This document shows positions 24,652 through 34,210 of a DNA stretch of 64,000 nucleotides, in pieces. The stretch is from Lujinxingia litoralis (GTDB lineage Bacteria; Myxococcota_A; Bradymonadia; Bradymonadales; Bradymonadaceae), in contig NZ_QHKO01000002.1 in NCBI RefSeq assembly GCF_003260125.1, positions 434,001-498,000 on the forward strand, given 5' to 3'. Position numbers and translations under genes: made by a program. Position 1 is the first letter of the stretch. Every line of letters begins with the position of its first letter. A model generated the notes under the pieces. The model searched no databases. It was given only the letters and a program-made list of their open reading frames with translations, and had not been told where the DNA came from.

Positions 24652-26103
24652 TCAATCCTGCTCTTCGGAGTTTCCACGATCGGCCTTCGGGTCTTTCGAG
24701 GAGTCGTCTTTCGAGGAGTCGTCTTTCGAGGAGTCGTCCTCCGCCGAACTCCCGGACTCGCCATCTTCGTGCTCCGCCGGGTCGCCGGTCTGCCCATCTT
24801 CCGAAGCGGGCCCATCGACCGCGGCGTCGCTTGGCGATTTAGTCTCCGCGTTTCCGGAAATCTCCTCATCCCATGTTGTCGCATCGTCGGTGATCACGCG
24901 GGCGCGTACGTGCATTTGCGCCGGAGCCATCGGCTTGCCGGTGAAGAAGGACGTGCGTTCATACCAGGCAAAGATGTCGGGCAGCAGCACCTTGAGCGCC
25001 CCGGTGACCGGAATCGCCAGGAGAATCCCCATCAGCCCGGCGATGTTGCCGCCGAGCAAGAGCACGATGATCACGGTCACCGGCTTGAGTCCGACCTTTT
25101 CGCCCACGATCCGGGGCGTAATCAGGTAGCTCTCCAGCAGCTGCACCGAGGTGAACACGATACCCACGCCCAGCAGCGCGCCAAAGCCGCTCCACTGAAT
25201 CAACACCACCAGCACCGCCAGCAGCGTGCCCACCGCAAACCCGAAATAAGGGATCACGTTGAGGAACCCGGCCAGGATGCCGATGACCACCCCCGACTGC
25301 ACATCCAGCCCGAAGGCCCCGTACACAATCGCCAGACCGAGGGCGTACATCCCGGCCAGAATCATCGCGACCTGAATCTGACCGCGGAACCACTGCCCCA
25401 CGGCCTGATCCATATCCTGGAGACGATCGATGAAGTGATCATGGCGATGCGGCGGGATAAAGCGCACCAACGCGCGCCGGCCCCGATCAAAGTCATGCAA
25501 AAAATAGATCGTAAAGAGCGGGATCATCACCGCGTTAATCAGGCTCGCCACCACCGCGCCGGTGCGGGTGACGGCGTTGGTGAGCACCGAGCCCACGTGC
25601 TGCCCGATCGTCGGCAAGGCCTCGCGAATCTGCGCCCCGTAGCGCTCCATCGCCGCCGACACCGTCGAGGGAAGCTCCAGCCCAAAGGTGCGCTCAATCC
25701 AGGGCAAGGCCTTCGTCTCCAGCGACGTGAGCAGCGCGGGGAAGTGATCGGCGATCAAACGCGCCTGATTGGCGAGCGTCGGGTAGAGAAAGAGCGCAAA
25801 AAGCGTCACAACAAGCACGCCGACCGTCAGCACCAGCACGATGCCCACACCACGCCTGATCCCCCGGGCTTCGAGCTTGTCGATCGCCGGATCGAGCAAG
25901 TAGGCGAAGAGCAGGCTGACAAAGATCGGCAGGAGCACCGCGGAGAATTTCCCAAGGACCCAGAAAAATCCCCCCAGGAGCAACCCAAAAAAGAGCAGCT
26001 TCGAGAGCAGATAGGGGTAGCGGCCGAAGCGCTCCCACTGTGAACCGGCGTCAAGACGAGGACTCCCGGCCTCGCCAGGCCGTGAGGAGGATTGTTCAGA
26101 CAT
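24652..26103 (-). CDS. AI-2E/PerM-family membrane transporter with acidic repeat tail
   Basis: A 483-aa protein with about seven to eight membrane segments, typical of the AI-2 exporter-like (PerM/TqsA) family: FFGLLLGGFFWVLGKFSAVLLPIF at the start, YLLDPAIDKLEARG, GQWFRGQIQVAMILAGMYALGLAIVYG, GFLNVIPYFGFAVGTLLAVLVV and SYLITPRIVGEKVGL. The last 90 residues are hydrophilic and acidic, with a four-fold DSSKD repeat coded by 15-bp DNA repeats. Substrate is not predictable; the family name does not prove autoinducer transport. It lies 67 bases downstream of an exported-protein gene. Confidence 0.88.
   Translation of the reverse strand: MSEQSSSRPGEAGSPRLDAGSQWERFGRYPYLLSKLLFFGLLLGGFFWVLGKFSAVLLPIFVSLLFAYLLDPAIDKLEARGIRRGVGIVLVLTVGVLVVTLFALFLYPTLANQARLIADHFPALLTSLETKALPWIERTFGLELPSTVSAAMERYGAQIREALPTIGQHVGSVLTNAVTRTGAVVASLINAVMIPLFTIYFLHDFDRGRRALVRFIPPHRHDHFIDRLQDMDQAVGQWFRGQIQVAMILAGMYALGLAIVYGAFGLDVQSGVVIGILAGFLNVIPYFGFAVGTLLAVLVVLIQWSGFGALLGVGIVFTSVQLLESYLITPRIVGEKVGLKPVTVIIVLLLGGNIAGLMGILLAIPVTGALKVLLPDIFAWYERTSFFTGKPMAPAQMHVRARVITDDATTWDEEISGNAETKSPSDAAVDGPASEDGQTGDPAEHEDGESGSSAEDDSSKDDSSKDDSSKDPKADRGNSEEQD
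24691..24738. repeat. 15-bp tandem repeat inside the PerM-like tail
   Basis: GTCTTTCGAGGAGTC is repeated head-to-tail at 24691, 24706 and 24721. It is in frame and encodes the repeated Asp-Ser-Ser-Lys-Asp units of the C-terminal tail; copy number is likely variable between strains. Confidence 0.85.
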
Positions 26104-26170
26104 ACAGGCGCTCAGCTAAAAGTAGTTGGATCCAACCATTCATCATGTCGACGCATCCCCCCGGCCCCAC

Positions 26171-27067
26171 TCAAAACCCCTGCTGGTAGGGCTCCACCCA
26201 GAGCTCTCGCACACCTTCGAGGCGCGAGCCCGGCACGCTGCTGACCGCAAAATCATCAAAGCTATGCCCTTCCAACACCCGGACGGCGTATTCAACAACA
26301 TCGGGGGACGTCACCTCTCCGGGATTGATCTCCAGGGCGATGATACCCTCGCTAGCCCAGCGCTCGACCACCGCGCTGATCCCGTCCAGCTCCAGCAACC
26401 GCGCGCGCAGACGCTCCAGATGCGCGGCGCTGGTGGCGTTTCGCACCGCGATCAAAGGCTCGGTGCTCGCCATTCCCACCGGCCCTGCCGAGCGGCGAAG
26501 CCCTCGCCCGGCCACCTCACCGAGCGCGAGGCCCACCTGCTGGCGAGCCTCGGCCAGAAGCTCCCGGGCATCGCTGCCGTAGTAACGTCGGTTCACGACA
26601 AAACGCTGCAAGGAGACGCCCTCAGTCGAGCCGGCGGCAACCAGCTCGAGTTCGGCGTTGGCTTCCAGCGTCTCCAGACCCAGCGGCCAGATCGGCCCCA
26701 GCTTGCGGTAGGTGATCTGGCCGACCAACACCCGGTCCCCGCCCAGCAACGCCCCGAGCTGCGCGGCATTGGCCGGGCTCAGCGCCGGGCGTCGGTAAAT
26801 GCGTGAGATGCTCTGGTCGCCCATCCGCGCCAGCTCCACGCCCTGGGCCTCCAGCCCGCGAAGCAGCGCACGATCACTGTCGGTCCACTGCGCTTCACCG
26901 GCCTGACTCCACCAGAAGCCCACCTGCGGCTGCTCACCAGCGACGCCGGCCTCGACCACCTCGGTCATCAGCACCACCGCCCCACCACTCTGCTGAGCCT
27001 GAGCCAGAGTCGGCGCGCCTACCAGCGCGGCAACCATCAACATCCACGACCACACGTACGTCTTCAT
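26171..27067 (-). CDS. Exported protein of unknown function, about 298 aa
   Basis: A Sec signal peptide ends at AQAQ (MKTYVWSWMLMVAALVGAPTLAQA). The mature part has an N-terminal alpha/beta domain (GAVVLMTEVVEAGV; ALLGGDRVLVGQITYRKLG) and a C-terminal domain (LERLRARLLELDGISAVVERWASEGIIALEIN). The GDRVLVGQITY strand followed by VNRRYYGSDARELLAEARQQVG recalls periplasmic penicillin-binding-protein activators or CsgG/LpoB-like folds, but similarity is too weak to name. GGAG lies 8 bases before ATG 27067. It starts 29 bases after the guaA stop and so is likely cotranscribed. Confidence 0.7.
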   Translation of the reverse strand: MKTYVWSWMLMVAALVGAPTLAQAQQSGGAVVLMTEVVEAGVAGEQPQVGFWWSQAGEAQWTDSDRALLRGLEAQGVELARMGDQSISRIYRRPALSPANAAQLGALLGGDRVLVGQITYRKLGPIWPLGLETLEANAELELVAAGSTEGVSLQRFVVNRRYYGSDARELLAEARQQVGLALGEVAGRGLRRSAGPVGMASTEPLIAVRNATSAAHLERLRARLLELDGISAVVERWASEGIIALEINPGEVTSPDVVEYAVRVLEGHSFDDFAVSSVPGSRLEGVRELWVEPYQQGF

Positions 27068-27096
27068 CGCTATGACTCCTGCGCCCTCCGGGCGCG

Positions 27097-28668
27097 TCAC
27101 TCCCATTCAATGGTGCCCGGCGGCTTGCTGGTCACGTCGTACACCACCCGATTGACCCCTTCGACCCGGTTGATAATGCGGTCGCTGACCCGGCCCAGAA
27201 AAGACATCGGCAGGTGGCCACGATCGGCGGTCATGCCATCTTTGCTGGTCACCGCTCGAAGCGCAATCACCTCGTCGTAGGTCCGCTGATCTCCCATCAC
27301 CCCGACCGTTTTGACCGGCAACAGCACCGCGAAGGCCTGCCAGACCTGGTCGTAGAGCCCCTCGGCCCGAAGCGCCTCAATAAAGATATGATCGGCCTGA
27401 CGCACCTTGCGCAGCGCGTCCTCGCTAACCTCGCCAAGCACGCGCACAGCGAGCCCCGGCCCCGGGAAGGGATGGCGCCCCACGAGCTCGGCGCTCAGCC
27501 CCAGGGCGCGTCCCAGCACCCGAACCTCGTCTTTAAAGAGTTCCCGCAGCGGCTCAATGAGCTCCAACCCCATGTCCTCGGGCAGCCCCCCGACATTGTG
27601 GTGACTCTTAATCGTGGCCGAAGGCCCCAACACACTGACCGACTCGATCACATCGGGATAAAGCGTGCCCTGGGCAAGAAAGCTCGCGTTTGCAATCGTA
27701 GCTGCTTCGGCCTCAAAGACCCGCACAAAGGCCTCGCCAATGCGCTTTCGCTTGACCTCCGGGTCGCTCACCCCGGCCAACGCTTCCAGGAAGCGCTCTC
27801 GTGCGTCGACCACCCGAAGGTCGATGCCAAAATGGCCCTCAAAGAGCGCCTGGACGCGCTCGCGTTCCTGATAGCGAAGCAGCCCGGTGTCGACAAACAC
27901 ACAGGTCAACCGGTCCCCGACCGCCCGATGCAGCAGCGCGGCGACCACCGATGAATCCACCCCACCGGAGAGCCCGCAGATCACATGCCCGCGCTCGCCA
28001 ACCTGCGCCTGGATCCGAGCCACCGCCGAGGTCACAAAGTCGGCCATATTCCAGGTATCCGGACACTGGCAGACATCGAAGACAAAGCTCTCCAACATCG
28101 CCGCGCCTTCCAGGCTATGCGAAACCTCCGGATGAAACTGCACTCCGAAGATCGGCTTCGTCTTGTGCGCCATCGCCGCCAGGTGTCCGTTTTCGGTGCG
28201 GGCCACGGCCTCGAACTCCGCGGGGAGCTCCCCCACGGCATCGCCGTGACTCATCCACACCTCGGTGCGATGCCCGACCTCAAAGCCGGCCATCGGCCCG
28301 CGCGCGGCCTCCACCACAACCTCGGTGCGCCCGTATTCCCCGCCGCCGGCCGCCCGGTCTACCCGACCGCCGAAACTCGACGCCAGCAGTTGCATCCCGT
28401 AGCAGATGCCCAACACCGGCACGCCCCAGCTCAAGATTCCGCCCTCCAGCCGGGGCGCCCCCTCAATATGCACGCTCGAAGGCCCGCCCGAGAGCACCAG
28501 CCCCCGCGCCGGCACCTCACCACGCTCCTGCAACGCGGCAACCCGCGGGTCGTTGCAGGGCCAGATCTCGCAGTAGACGCCCAACTCGCGGACGCGGCGC
28601 GCAATGAGAAGGGTATACTGGCTGCCGTAATCCAGAATCAGCAGGCCCTCTTTCAGCTCTTCATTCAT
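27097..28668 (-). CDS. guaA: GMP synthase (glutamine-hydrolysing)
   Basis: A 523-aa two-domain enzyme converting XMP to GMP with ATP and glutamine. The N-terminal class I amidotransferase shows the catalytic Cys in [10 protein letters not shown] and the His-Glu in [11 protein letters not shown]. The ATP pyrophosphatase domain has the PP-loop [15 protein letters not shown], and the C-terminal dimerisation domain ends with the conserved [18 protein letters not shown]. Start ATG 28668 overlaps the guaB stop (ATGAATGA) and has GGAG six bases upstream; the open frame to 28689 inside guaB is less likely. Purine pathway operon with guaB. Confidence 0.97.
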   Translation of the reverse strand: MNEELKEGLLILDYGSQYTLLIARRVRELGVYCEIWPCNDPRVAALQERGEVPARGLVLSGGPSSVHIEGAPRLEGGILSWGVPVLGICYGMQLLASSFGGRVDRAAGGGEYGRTEVVVEAARGPMAGFEVGHRTEVWMSHGDAVGELPAEFEAVARTENGHLAAMAHKTKPIFGVQFHPEVSHSLEGAAMLESFVFDVCQCPDTWNMADFVTSAVARIQAQVGERGHVICGLSGGVDSSVVAALLHRAVGDRLTCVFVDTGLLRYQERERVQALFEGHFGIDLRVVDARERFLEALAGVSDPEVKRKRIGEAFVRVFEAEAATIANASFLAQGTLYPDVIESVSVLGPSATIKSHHNVGGLPEDMGLELIEPLRELFKDEVRVLGRALGLSAELVGRHPFPGPGLAVRVLGEVSEDALRKVRQADHIFIEALRAEGLYDQVWQAFAVLLPVKTVGVMGDQRTYDEVIALRAVTSKDGMTADRGHLPMSFLGRVSDRIINRVEGVNRVVYDVTSKPPGTIEWE

Positions 28669-29773
28669 GGGCATCTCCGGGGTCTTCACTTTGAGGCGTC
28701 AAGGTCATCACATCGTGCACATGGCTTTCGCGCAATCCGGCCGAGCTGATGCGCACAAAGCGTGCGCGCTCGTAGAGTTCTTCCAACGTGGCCGCGCCCA
28801 GGTACCCCATGGCGCTGCGCAGCCCGCCGAGCAGTTCGAACACCTGGTCGGCGACCGCGCCGCGGTAAGGCACAAAGGCCTCCACCCCCTCGGCGACCAG
28901 CTTCTGCGCCGACTGGTCCTGAAAGTAGCGCTCGGCCGATCCGGCACGCATCGCGCCTTCACTGCCCATCCCGCGATAGGCTTTAAGATCGCGCCCACCG
29001 ACCCGGACACGCTCCCCGGGAGCCTCATCGCTGCCGGCGAGCAACCCACCGACCATGACCGCGTGCGCGCCAGCGGCCAGGGCTTTGGCCACGTCTCCGG
29101 GCCGGGAGATGCCACCGTCGGCAATGCAGTATTTTCCCGCCTCGCGGCAGATTCGCGCGCAGGCCAACACCGCGCTCAGCTGCGGCACACCCACGCCGGC
29201 GACCACCCGCGTGGTGCAGATGCTCCCCGGGCCCACGCCGACTTTGATCACATCGGCCCCGGCCTCCAAAAGCGCCTGCGCGGCCGCAGCAGTAGCAACG
29301 TTGCCGGCCACCAGGGTGATCTCCGCGCCGAGCCGGGCGCGCAGCGCCCGGGTGGCCTCAATCACACCGCGGGAATGCCCGTGCGCCGTATCAATGACCA
29401 GCAGATCAACTCCGGCCCGCACCAGCGCATCGGCGCGGGCGTCGCGATCGCGCCCTACCCCGATCGCCGCCCCGACCTGCAACGATGCGTCGCCCTCTTT
29501 GACCGCACGCACCTGCGCGGCCTGATCTTCGATCGAGAGGTTTTTGTGGATCACGCCGATCCCACCGAGTTCAGCCATGCGACGGGCCATCCGGGCCTCG
29601 GTCACCGAGTCCATCGCTGCACTCAGGATCGGCGCCTGCAGCGCCACCGCTCCCAGCGTCGTGGCCAACGAGGCCTGCGCCGGAAGCACGGCGCTCTCGG
29701 CCGGCACCAGCAACACATCCTCGTAAGTCAACGCGATGCCCCAGGGCCCTACTTCTACGAACTTCTCGTTCAT
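28661..29773 (-). CDS. guaB: IMP dehydrogenase lacking the CBS (Bateman) module
   Basis: Oxidises IMP to XMP with NAD, the committed step to GMP. Catalytic features are intact: [23 protein letters not shown], the loop [18 protein letters not shown] with the nucleophilic Cys, [18 protein letters not shown], and the flap [10 protein letters not shown]. The protein is 370 aa against the usual 480-490: after [20 protein letters not shown] the sequence goes straight to [10 protein letters not shown], so the two CBS domains that normally sit there are absent. GAGG lies before ATG 29773. Without the Bateman module, allosteric control by purine nucleotides should be lost or different. Confidence 0.95.
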   Translation of the reverse strand: MNEKFVEVGPWGIALTYEDVLLVPAESAVLPAQASLATTLGAVALQAPILSAAMDSVTEARMARRMAELGGIGVIHKNLSIEDQAAQVRAVKEGDASLQVGAAIGVGRDRDARADALVRAGVDLLVIDTAHGHSRGVIEATRALRARLGAEITLVAGNVATAAAAQALLEAGADVIKVGVGPGSICTTRVVAGVGVPQLSAVLACARICREAGKYCIADGGISRPGDVAKALAAGAHAVMVGGLLAGSDEAPGERVRVGGRDLKAYRGMGSEGAMRAGSAERYFQDQSAQKLVAEGVEAFVPYRGAVADQVFELLGGLRSAMGYLGAATLEELYERARFVRISSAGLRESHVHDVMTLTPQSEDPGDAHE

Positions 29774-29835
29774 TGTCGCCTCAAGCTCTTTTTAGAAACA
29801 GGGCGCGCCTTATCGCCCCGGATCGACTCCGGCGT

Positions 29836-30501
29836 TCAGGGCGAGCCCAGGACCGCTTCGGTCTGCGCACGCTCCCCGCGCTTCAGGCTCACCCGAACAT
29901 CCCCCTGAAAACGGGCGTCTTCGGCTCCGGTGGCGCTGACCCTGACAATGTAATCGCCGGCATAGAGTTCACCGATCGTGCCCTCACCGCGATTGCAGCC
30001 AAAACGCTGGCTGGCGATCTCGTAGAAGGCGAGGTCGTACAGGGTCACCTCGACCTTGTCGACGCCATTGGCGCCGCAGACCCGACCGTTATCAAAACGC
30101 CAGGCCACCGCCAGCTCGGCCGGGCGCGCCTTAAGCGCCACGACATCGAGGCTCTCCACACGCTCCGGGCGCACTGTCACCTGGCGCCCCTCGCTCTCAA
30201 AGGTCGCCGCGCCGCCCGGGTCGTAGCCCCGGAGTTTGAGTTCGTAGCTTCCCGGCGCCAGCCCCTCCAGCGCGGCCTCACCAGCCCCGCAGTGATACTG
30301 CTCCTGATAGCTGCGCCGCTCATTGGCGAGTTCCACCTCGACATAGGCCACCTCACTGAGCGCACAGCCCATCGGGCTGACCTCCCAGTTCAGCGCCAGC
30401 GCCCCCTCCCCAAAGGGTTCCACCTGCTCGCCACAGCCCACCATTCCCCAGCCGGTGGCCAGCGTGGTGAGCGTCATCATCATCGTTGTCTTCAGTCGCA
30501 T
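29836..30501 (-). CDS. Lipoprotein with PEGA-like beta domains
   Basis: A 221-aa lipoprotein: signal MRLKTTMMMTLTTLATGWGMVGC with the lipobox Cys, GGGAGG at a good distance before ATG 30501. The mature part is two similar beta-rich halves (ALNWEVSPMGCALSEVAYVEVEL ... YHCGAGEAALEGLAPGSYELKLRGYD, and LAVAWRFDNGRVCGANGVDKVEVTLY ... FGCNRGEGTIGELYAGDYIVRVSATG), each with paired cysteines likely to form disulfides and a GSYE/GDY turn as in carboxypeptidase-like or PEGA folds. Function unknown; similar small lipoproteins are frequent in this bacterial group. It diverges from the TPR gene. Confidence 0.78.
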   Translation of the reverse strand: MRLKTTMMMTLTTLATGWGMVGCGEQVEPFGEGALALNWEVSPMGCALSEVAYVEVELANERRSYQEQYHCGAGEAALEGLAPGSYELKLRGYDPGGAATFESEGRQVTVRPERVESLDVVALKARPAELAVAWRFDNGRVCGANGVDKVEVTLYDLAFYEIASQRFGCNRGEGTIGELYAGDYIVRVSATGAEDARFQGDVRVSLKRGERAQTEAVLGSP

Positions 30502-30690
30502 GAACAGACCTCCCAGGCCATTTCGGATCAACGCTTTACCGGATCCGCACGTATCTGGCCGGAGGCTACGACAGCGGCTGGCGCGGTCAACTTTTTGGCC
30601 AGTCGCAGGCCTTCTCGCCACGGCGCCGGCTATGCTAGCGTGCGCTCCCTGTGCCTGGTCACACCAACCCTACAGCGGCCTGCTCAACCT

Positions 30691-33600
30691 ATGTCCACCG
30701 GCGATCTGCGCGAACTTCTCGACGGCCTCCCCCGCACCGCTTCCGAGGTTGCGGCCCGCGCCCGAGCCTATGCTCACCAGGGGGATCTGCGTAACGCCGA
30801 GGCGCTGCTGAGCGCGGCGCTGGCCCGGACATCCACCCCCGAGCTCCGACTGGCCTCGGCCGAACATCTTCTGGCTCGGGGACGCTGGGCGGCCGCCTAC
30901 CACCAGGCTCAACACGCCCTGAAAGACAACGCCCTCTGGGAGGCCGCGGTAGTGGCCGCCCGCGCCAGCCACCACCTGGGCAAACCGATACTCGCCAGCG
31001 AGCACCTCGACGATGCCCTGGACCGGGGCGCCGATCTCAACCTGATCAGCGCCTGGCGCGACCACTTCGCGGGCCTCATCGCCGAGCCAGCGATGCCCGG
31101 CGCCAGAGCCCCTCGACGCCACGCGCCTCCCCCGGCCTTCACCGAAGAGCCCACCGCGCTGGCCGACGCCCTGGTGCCCGAAGCCCCGACCGAGCTCATC
31201 GACGCCTTGGCCCCGGATGAACCGACGCATCTGGTCACCCTCCCGGAGGCCCTCGTCGATGCCGATGAGCTGGCCCCGCACGAAGCGACCCACCTTGTAA
31301 ACATTCCCGCGGCGCTGGTCGACACGCCTCCCCCCGTACGTCAGTCGCCGCCGGGCTTTGAGATCGATGACACTACAAAGCGCCGTCACCAGCCCCGGGA
31401 ACTTCGCCCCGGCCGCGCAGCCTCCACGGATCTGCCCTCCACACCCTTGTCGCAACGGCCGGCGTCTTCCCCCACGGAGCCCACGCTCTGGCCCGACGTC
31501 GACCGCGCCCAGGAACTCCCCCGGCATCAGACCGAGCGTCAACACGCGCTCTCCACGCCGCGCAAAACTCATAGTTCGGGCGCCTCGCCAGCGCTTCCCG
31601 GCGCCCGAAACGCCTCCGCGGAGCCCGAACTCGAACTCGCCCTTGACGCGCTGAGACGTCCGCATTCGCCCCCGAGACACGACACCAGCTCCATTCGCCG
31701 CCTCACCCACCTGGTTCAAGCCCGCCTCCCGGAGCCCCTGAAGTCGCCCGCCCGCGCCCTGGCAAGTGCCCTGGCATCGGCGTTTCTGGTGCTGAGCCTG
31801 GTCCTGGCCATGGCCTACGTCTGGCGCGTTCATCACGTGCTCCAGCATCACGCAGAGCTCGCCAGCTCGGAGCTGCACGCCGACACCTACGTCTCCCACG
31901 CCAACGCCGCACAGCTTTTGGAGCGCGCCCGCGCCTACGACCCGCTGCCCTGGCCTGGCCCGGCCACGTTCTTACGCAAGCTCAGCGATCGCCTGCCCCT
32001 GGTGGGCACCGCCGCCCCTCTGGCCCGTATCGAGGCCCTCGAAGCGCTCACCCGGGCCCGGGTGGCCTACCGCTTTGAACACCCTGATCCTGCCTCGCAG
32101 CCCGGAGACACCTTCCCGAAGGCCCCGCTCAAGGTCGCCGCCGAAATCTACCGCGCGGGCGCCTGGCTCGAAGCCGATGTCCTCAGCGATCGCCTCGACG
32201 CGCTCGTCGCGACTGCGCCCTACGCTCCCTGGGTGCGCCTGGCTCACGCCGACGTCCGCGCCGCACACGCCTCCCCGGAACTCTCAGCGGCCCTCAGCGC
32301 TGCGCTGCCCACCTCCACGCCGGCCGAACGCTTCGCTCACGCGCGCCACCTACTTCGGGTCGACCCGGACGCCGGCGCCGACGCGCTACGCTCCCTCCTT
32401 GACGACGCCCCCGATCATCATAGCGCCCGGGTGGCTCTGGCCCTGCACCTGGCCAAAACCGAGCCCGACGCCACACTCGACGAGTTCCTCGCGCCGCTGG
32501 CCTCGGCCGACCAACGCCAGGTGTCCGCAGCCGATCGCGCCGGACTTCACCTGGCGCACGCGCATGCCACAAGCGACGATAGCGCCCGGCTCAACTCCCT
32601 GCGCCTGGCAGCAGAGGCCGCGCCGCTACGCCCTGACCGTGTGCGCCCCCTCCTCGACCACTGGACGCGCCAGGGACAACTCCTCGCCGCACGTGAACAA
32701 CTCATCCGAACCCCGGCCGCCGAGGCCCGTCATCCCTACTTTGACCGCGCGCTGGCCGCCACCCACCTGCAGCTCGGCGACACCCATCGGGCCATCGAAC
32801 GCCTGAAGGCCGACTCCAGCCTCCCCGAAGAACGCCTACTTCTGGCCCTGGCGATGGCCGCCGAAGGGGACCTGGACATTGCCCTCAGTGAGACTCGCGA
32901 CACCCCGCTCGACCAGAGCGTACGCGGACTTATCAAATCCCTGCAAAATGATGCGCCCGAGCTCAGCGAGGGTTTCGATACCGGCGCGCCCTCCCCCTCG
33001 TATCGCGCGTTACTCGAAGCCGCCACGCTTCTACTGGAGGCCAATCGCGCCGAGACGAGCGCCGCCCAGACCGAACTCCGCCAACGCGCGCTCCAACGCC
33101 TGGACCACGCCGACGAAGGCCTGCCTCAACGCATCCTGGCCTGCACCCTGGCACTTGATGCCCGCCAGGCCGAGCAGGCCTCCGCTCCCTGTGACGCCCT
33201 GGAGCGCCTCGACGCCGTGTCTCGTCCCGCACTCCGCCCCCTGATACGCTGGCACCTCTACCGCAACGACCCACGGGGCGCCCTGGCGCTCCTCTCCCGT
33301 CACGAAGCGCTCAGCGGCGCACATCCCGAACTCAGCCTCCTGCGCGCCGAGATCGCGCTCGCTCAGAACGACGTACCGGGCGCGCGCACCGGCCTCCAAC
33401 CGGCCCTGGGCACTCCGACTGCACGCAGCCCCCGTTTTCATACTCTGCTCGGAGACATTGCCCGCCACGAAGGCGACCCGGAGCAGGCCCTGGCACATTA
33501 CGAAGACGCGCTCGAACGCCAGCCCCACCACCCCGCCGCCCTCCTGGGCCGCAGCCTGGCCCTGCTTGAGCAGGGCCCACTCCCCCAGAGCGACGAACAC

Positions 33601-34077
33601 GCTCTGCGCAGCCTCCTGCGTCATGGCGACCTGGGCCCCCGGGCCTGGCTCGCCTTCGCCCAACAGCGTCGCCTCCAAAAACGCCACGCCGACGCCCGCG
33701 AAAACCTGGAACTCGCCATGCGCGCGGCCCACTCCCTGCACAGCGCGCGCTTCCTTCATGCCCACGCCACCGAAGAGGCCCGGGCCCTGGCCGAGCGCGA
33801 CCGCCGCGCCTACAGCGCCCCGGCCGTCGACGCCGCGCTCCAGCGCGCGCAAACCCACCCGCCCCTCAGCGCCAACTACCACATCGCCCGAGCGCGCCAG
33901 GCCCTGGCCCGGCGCCGTCCCGACCGCACACGCGCCGCCAACGAACTCGAAAACGCGCTCCAACTCGCGCCGCTGCGTTGCGAGCTCTGGGACGAAGCCA
34001 TCGCGCTACGCCAGCGCCAACGCCACGCCACCAGCGTGCGCCGCCTCAAATCCACTCGCCCCCCGCGCTGCCGCTGA
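30691..34077 (+). CDS. Large TPR-repeat membrane protein
   Basis: A 1128-aa protein. An N-terminal TPR block (LRELLDGLPRTASEVAARARAYAHQGD ... ) is followed by a linker with repeated Thr-centred motifs (EAPTELIDAL, EPTHLVTLPEAL, EATHLVNIPAAL), then a single membrane helix near residue 350 (ALASAFLVLSLVLAMAYVW) and about 700 residues of TPR-like helices outside. Ala, Arg and His rich throughout. The ATG at 30691 starts the TPR homology; the upstream open frame overlaps the divergent lipoprotein and is not coding. The Thr motifs resemble FHA-binding or kinase sites, which is inference. No enzyme domain seen; a scaffold or assembly role is likely. Confidence 0.75.
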   Translation: MSTGDLRELLDGLPRTASEVAARARAYAHQGDLRNAEALLSAALARTSTPELRLASAEHLLARGRWAAAYHQAQHALKDNALWEAAVVAARASHHLGKPILASEHLDDALDRGADLNLISAWRDHFAGLIAEPAMPGARAPRRHAPPPAFTEEPTALADALVPEAPTELIDALAPDEPTHLVTLPEALVDADELAPHEATHLVNIPAALVDTPPPVRQSPPGFEIDDTTKRRHQPRELRPGRAASTDLPSTPLSQRPASSPTEPTLWPDVDRAQELPRHQTERQHALSTPRKTHSSGASPALPGARNASAEPELELALDALRRPHSPPRHDTSSIRRLTHLVQARLPEPLKSPARALASALASAFLVLSLVLAMAYVWRVHHVLQHHAELASSELHADTYVSHANAAQLLERARAYDPLPWPGPATFLRKLSDRLPLVGTAAPLARIEALEALTRARVAYRFEHPDPASQPGDTFPKAPLKVAAEIYRAGAWLEADVLSDRLDALVATAPYAPWVRLAHADVRAAHASPELSAALSAALPTSTPAERFAHARHLLRVDPDAGADALRSLLDDAPDHHSARVALALHLAKTEPDATLDEFLAPLASADQRQVSAADRAGLHLAHAHATSDDSARLNSLRLAAEAAPLRPDRVRPLLDHWTRQGQLLAAREQLIRTPAAEARHPYFDRALAATHLQLGDTHRAIERLKADSSLPEERLLLALAMAAEGDLDIALSETRDTPLDQSVRGLIKSLQNDAPELSEGFDTGAPSPSYRALLEAATLLLEANRAETSAAQTELRQRALQRLDHADEGLPQRILACTLALDARQAEQASAPCDALERLDAVSRPALRPLIRWHLYRNDPRGALALLSRHEALSGAHPELSLLRAEIALAQNDVPGARTGLQPALGTPTARSPRFHTLLGDIARHEGDPEQALAHYEDALERQPHHPAALLGRSLALLEQGPLPQSDEHALRSLLRHGDLGPRAWLAFAQQRRLQKRHADARENLELAMRAAHSLHSARFLHAHATEEARALAERDRRAYSAPAVDAALQRAQTHPPLSANYHIARARQALARRRPDRTRAANELENALQLAPLRCELWDEAIALRQRQRHATSVRRLKSTRPPRCR

Positions 34078-34210
34078 CGCCCCCCCAAAGCAAACCAGAC
34101 TGACTTTTAGCTTCCCACTGTGCTAGGACTGCAGCGCTGGCCGACGCTTTAACGCAAGACCCCGCAAAGGGGGTCGGCCCTCTAAGCCCATGACCTCTCA
34201 AGGAGACGCC

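Noticed and set aside
22954..26043. Very long open frame of about 1029 codons on the plus strand
   Set aside because: It is antisense to the PilZ/PATAN and PerM-like genes and has no family-like motifs; high GC leaves non-coding frames open.
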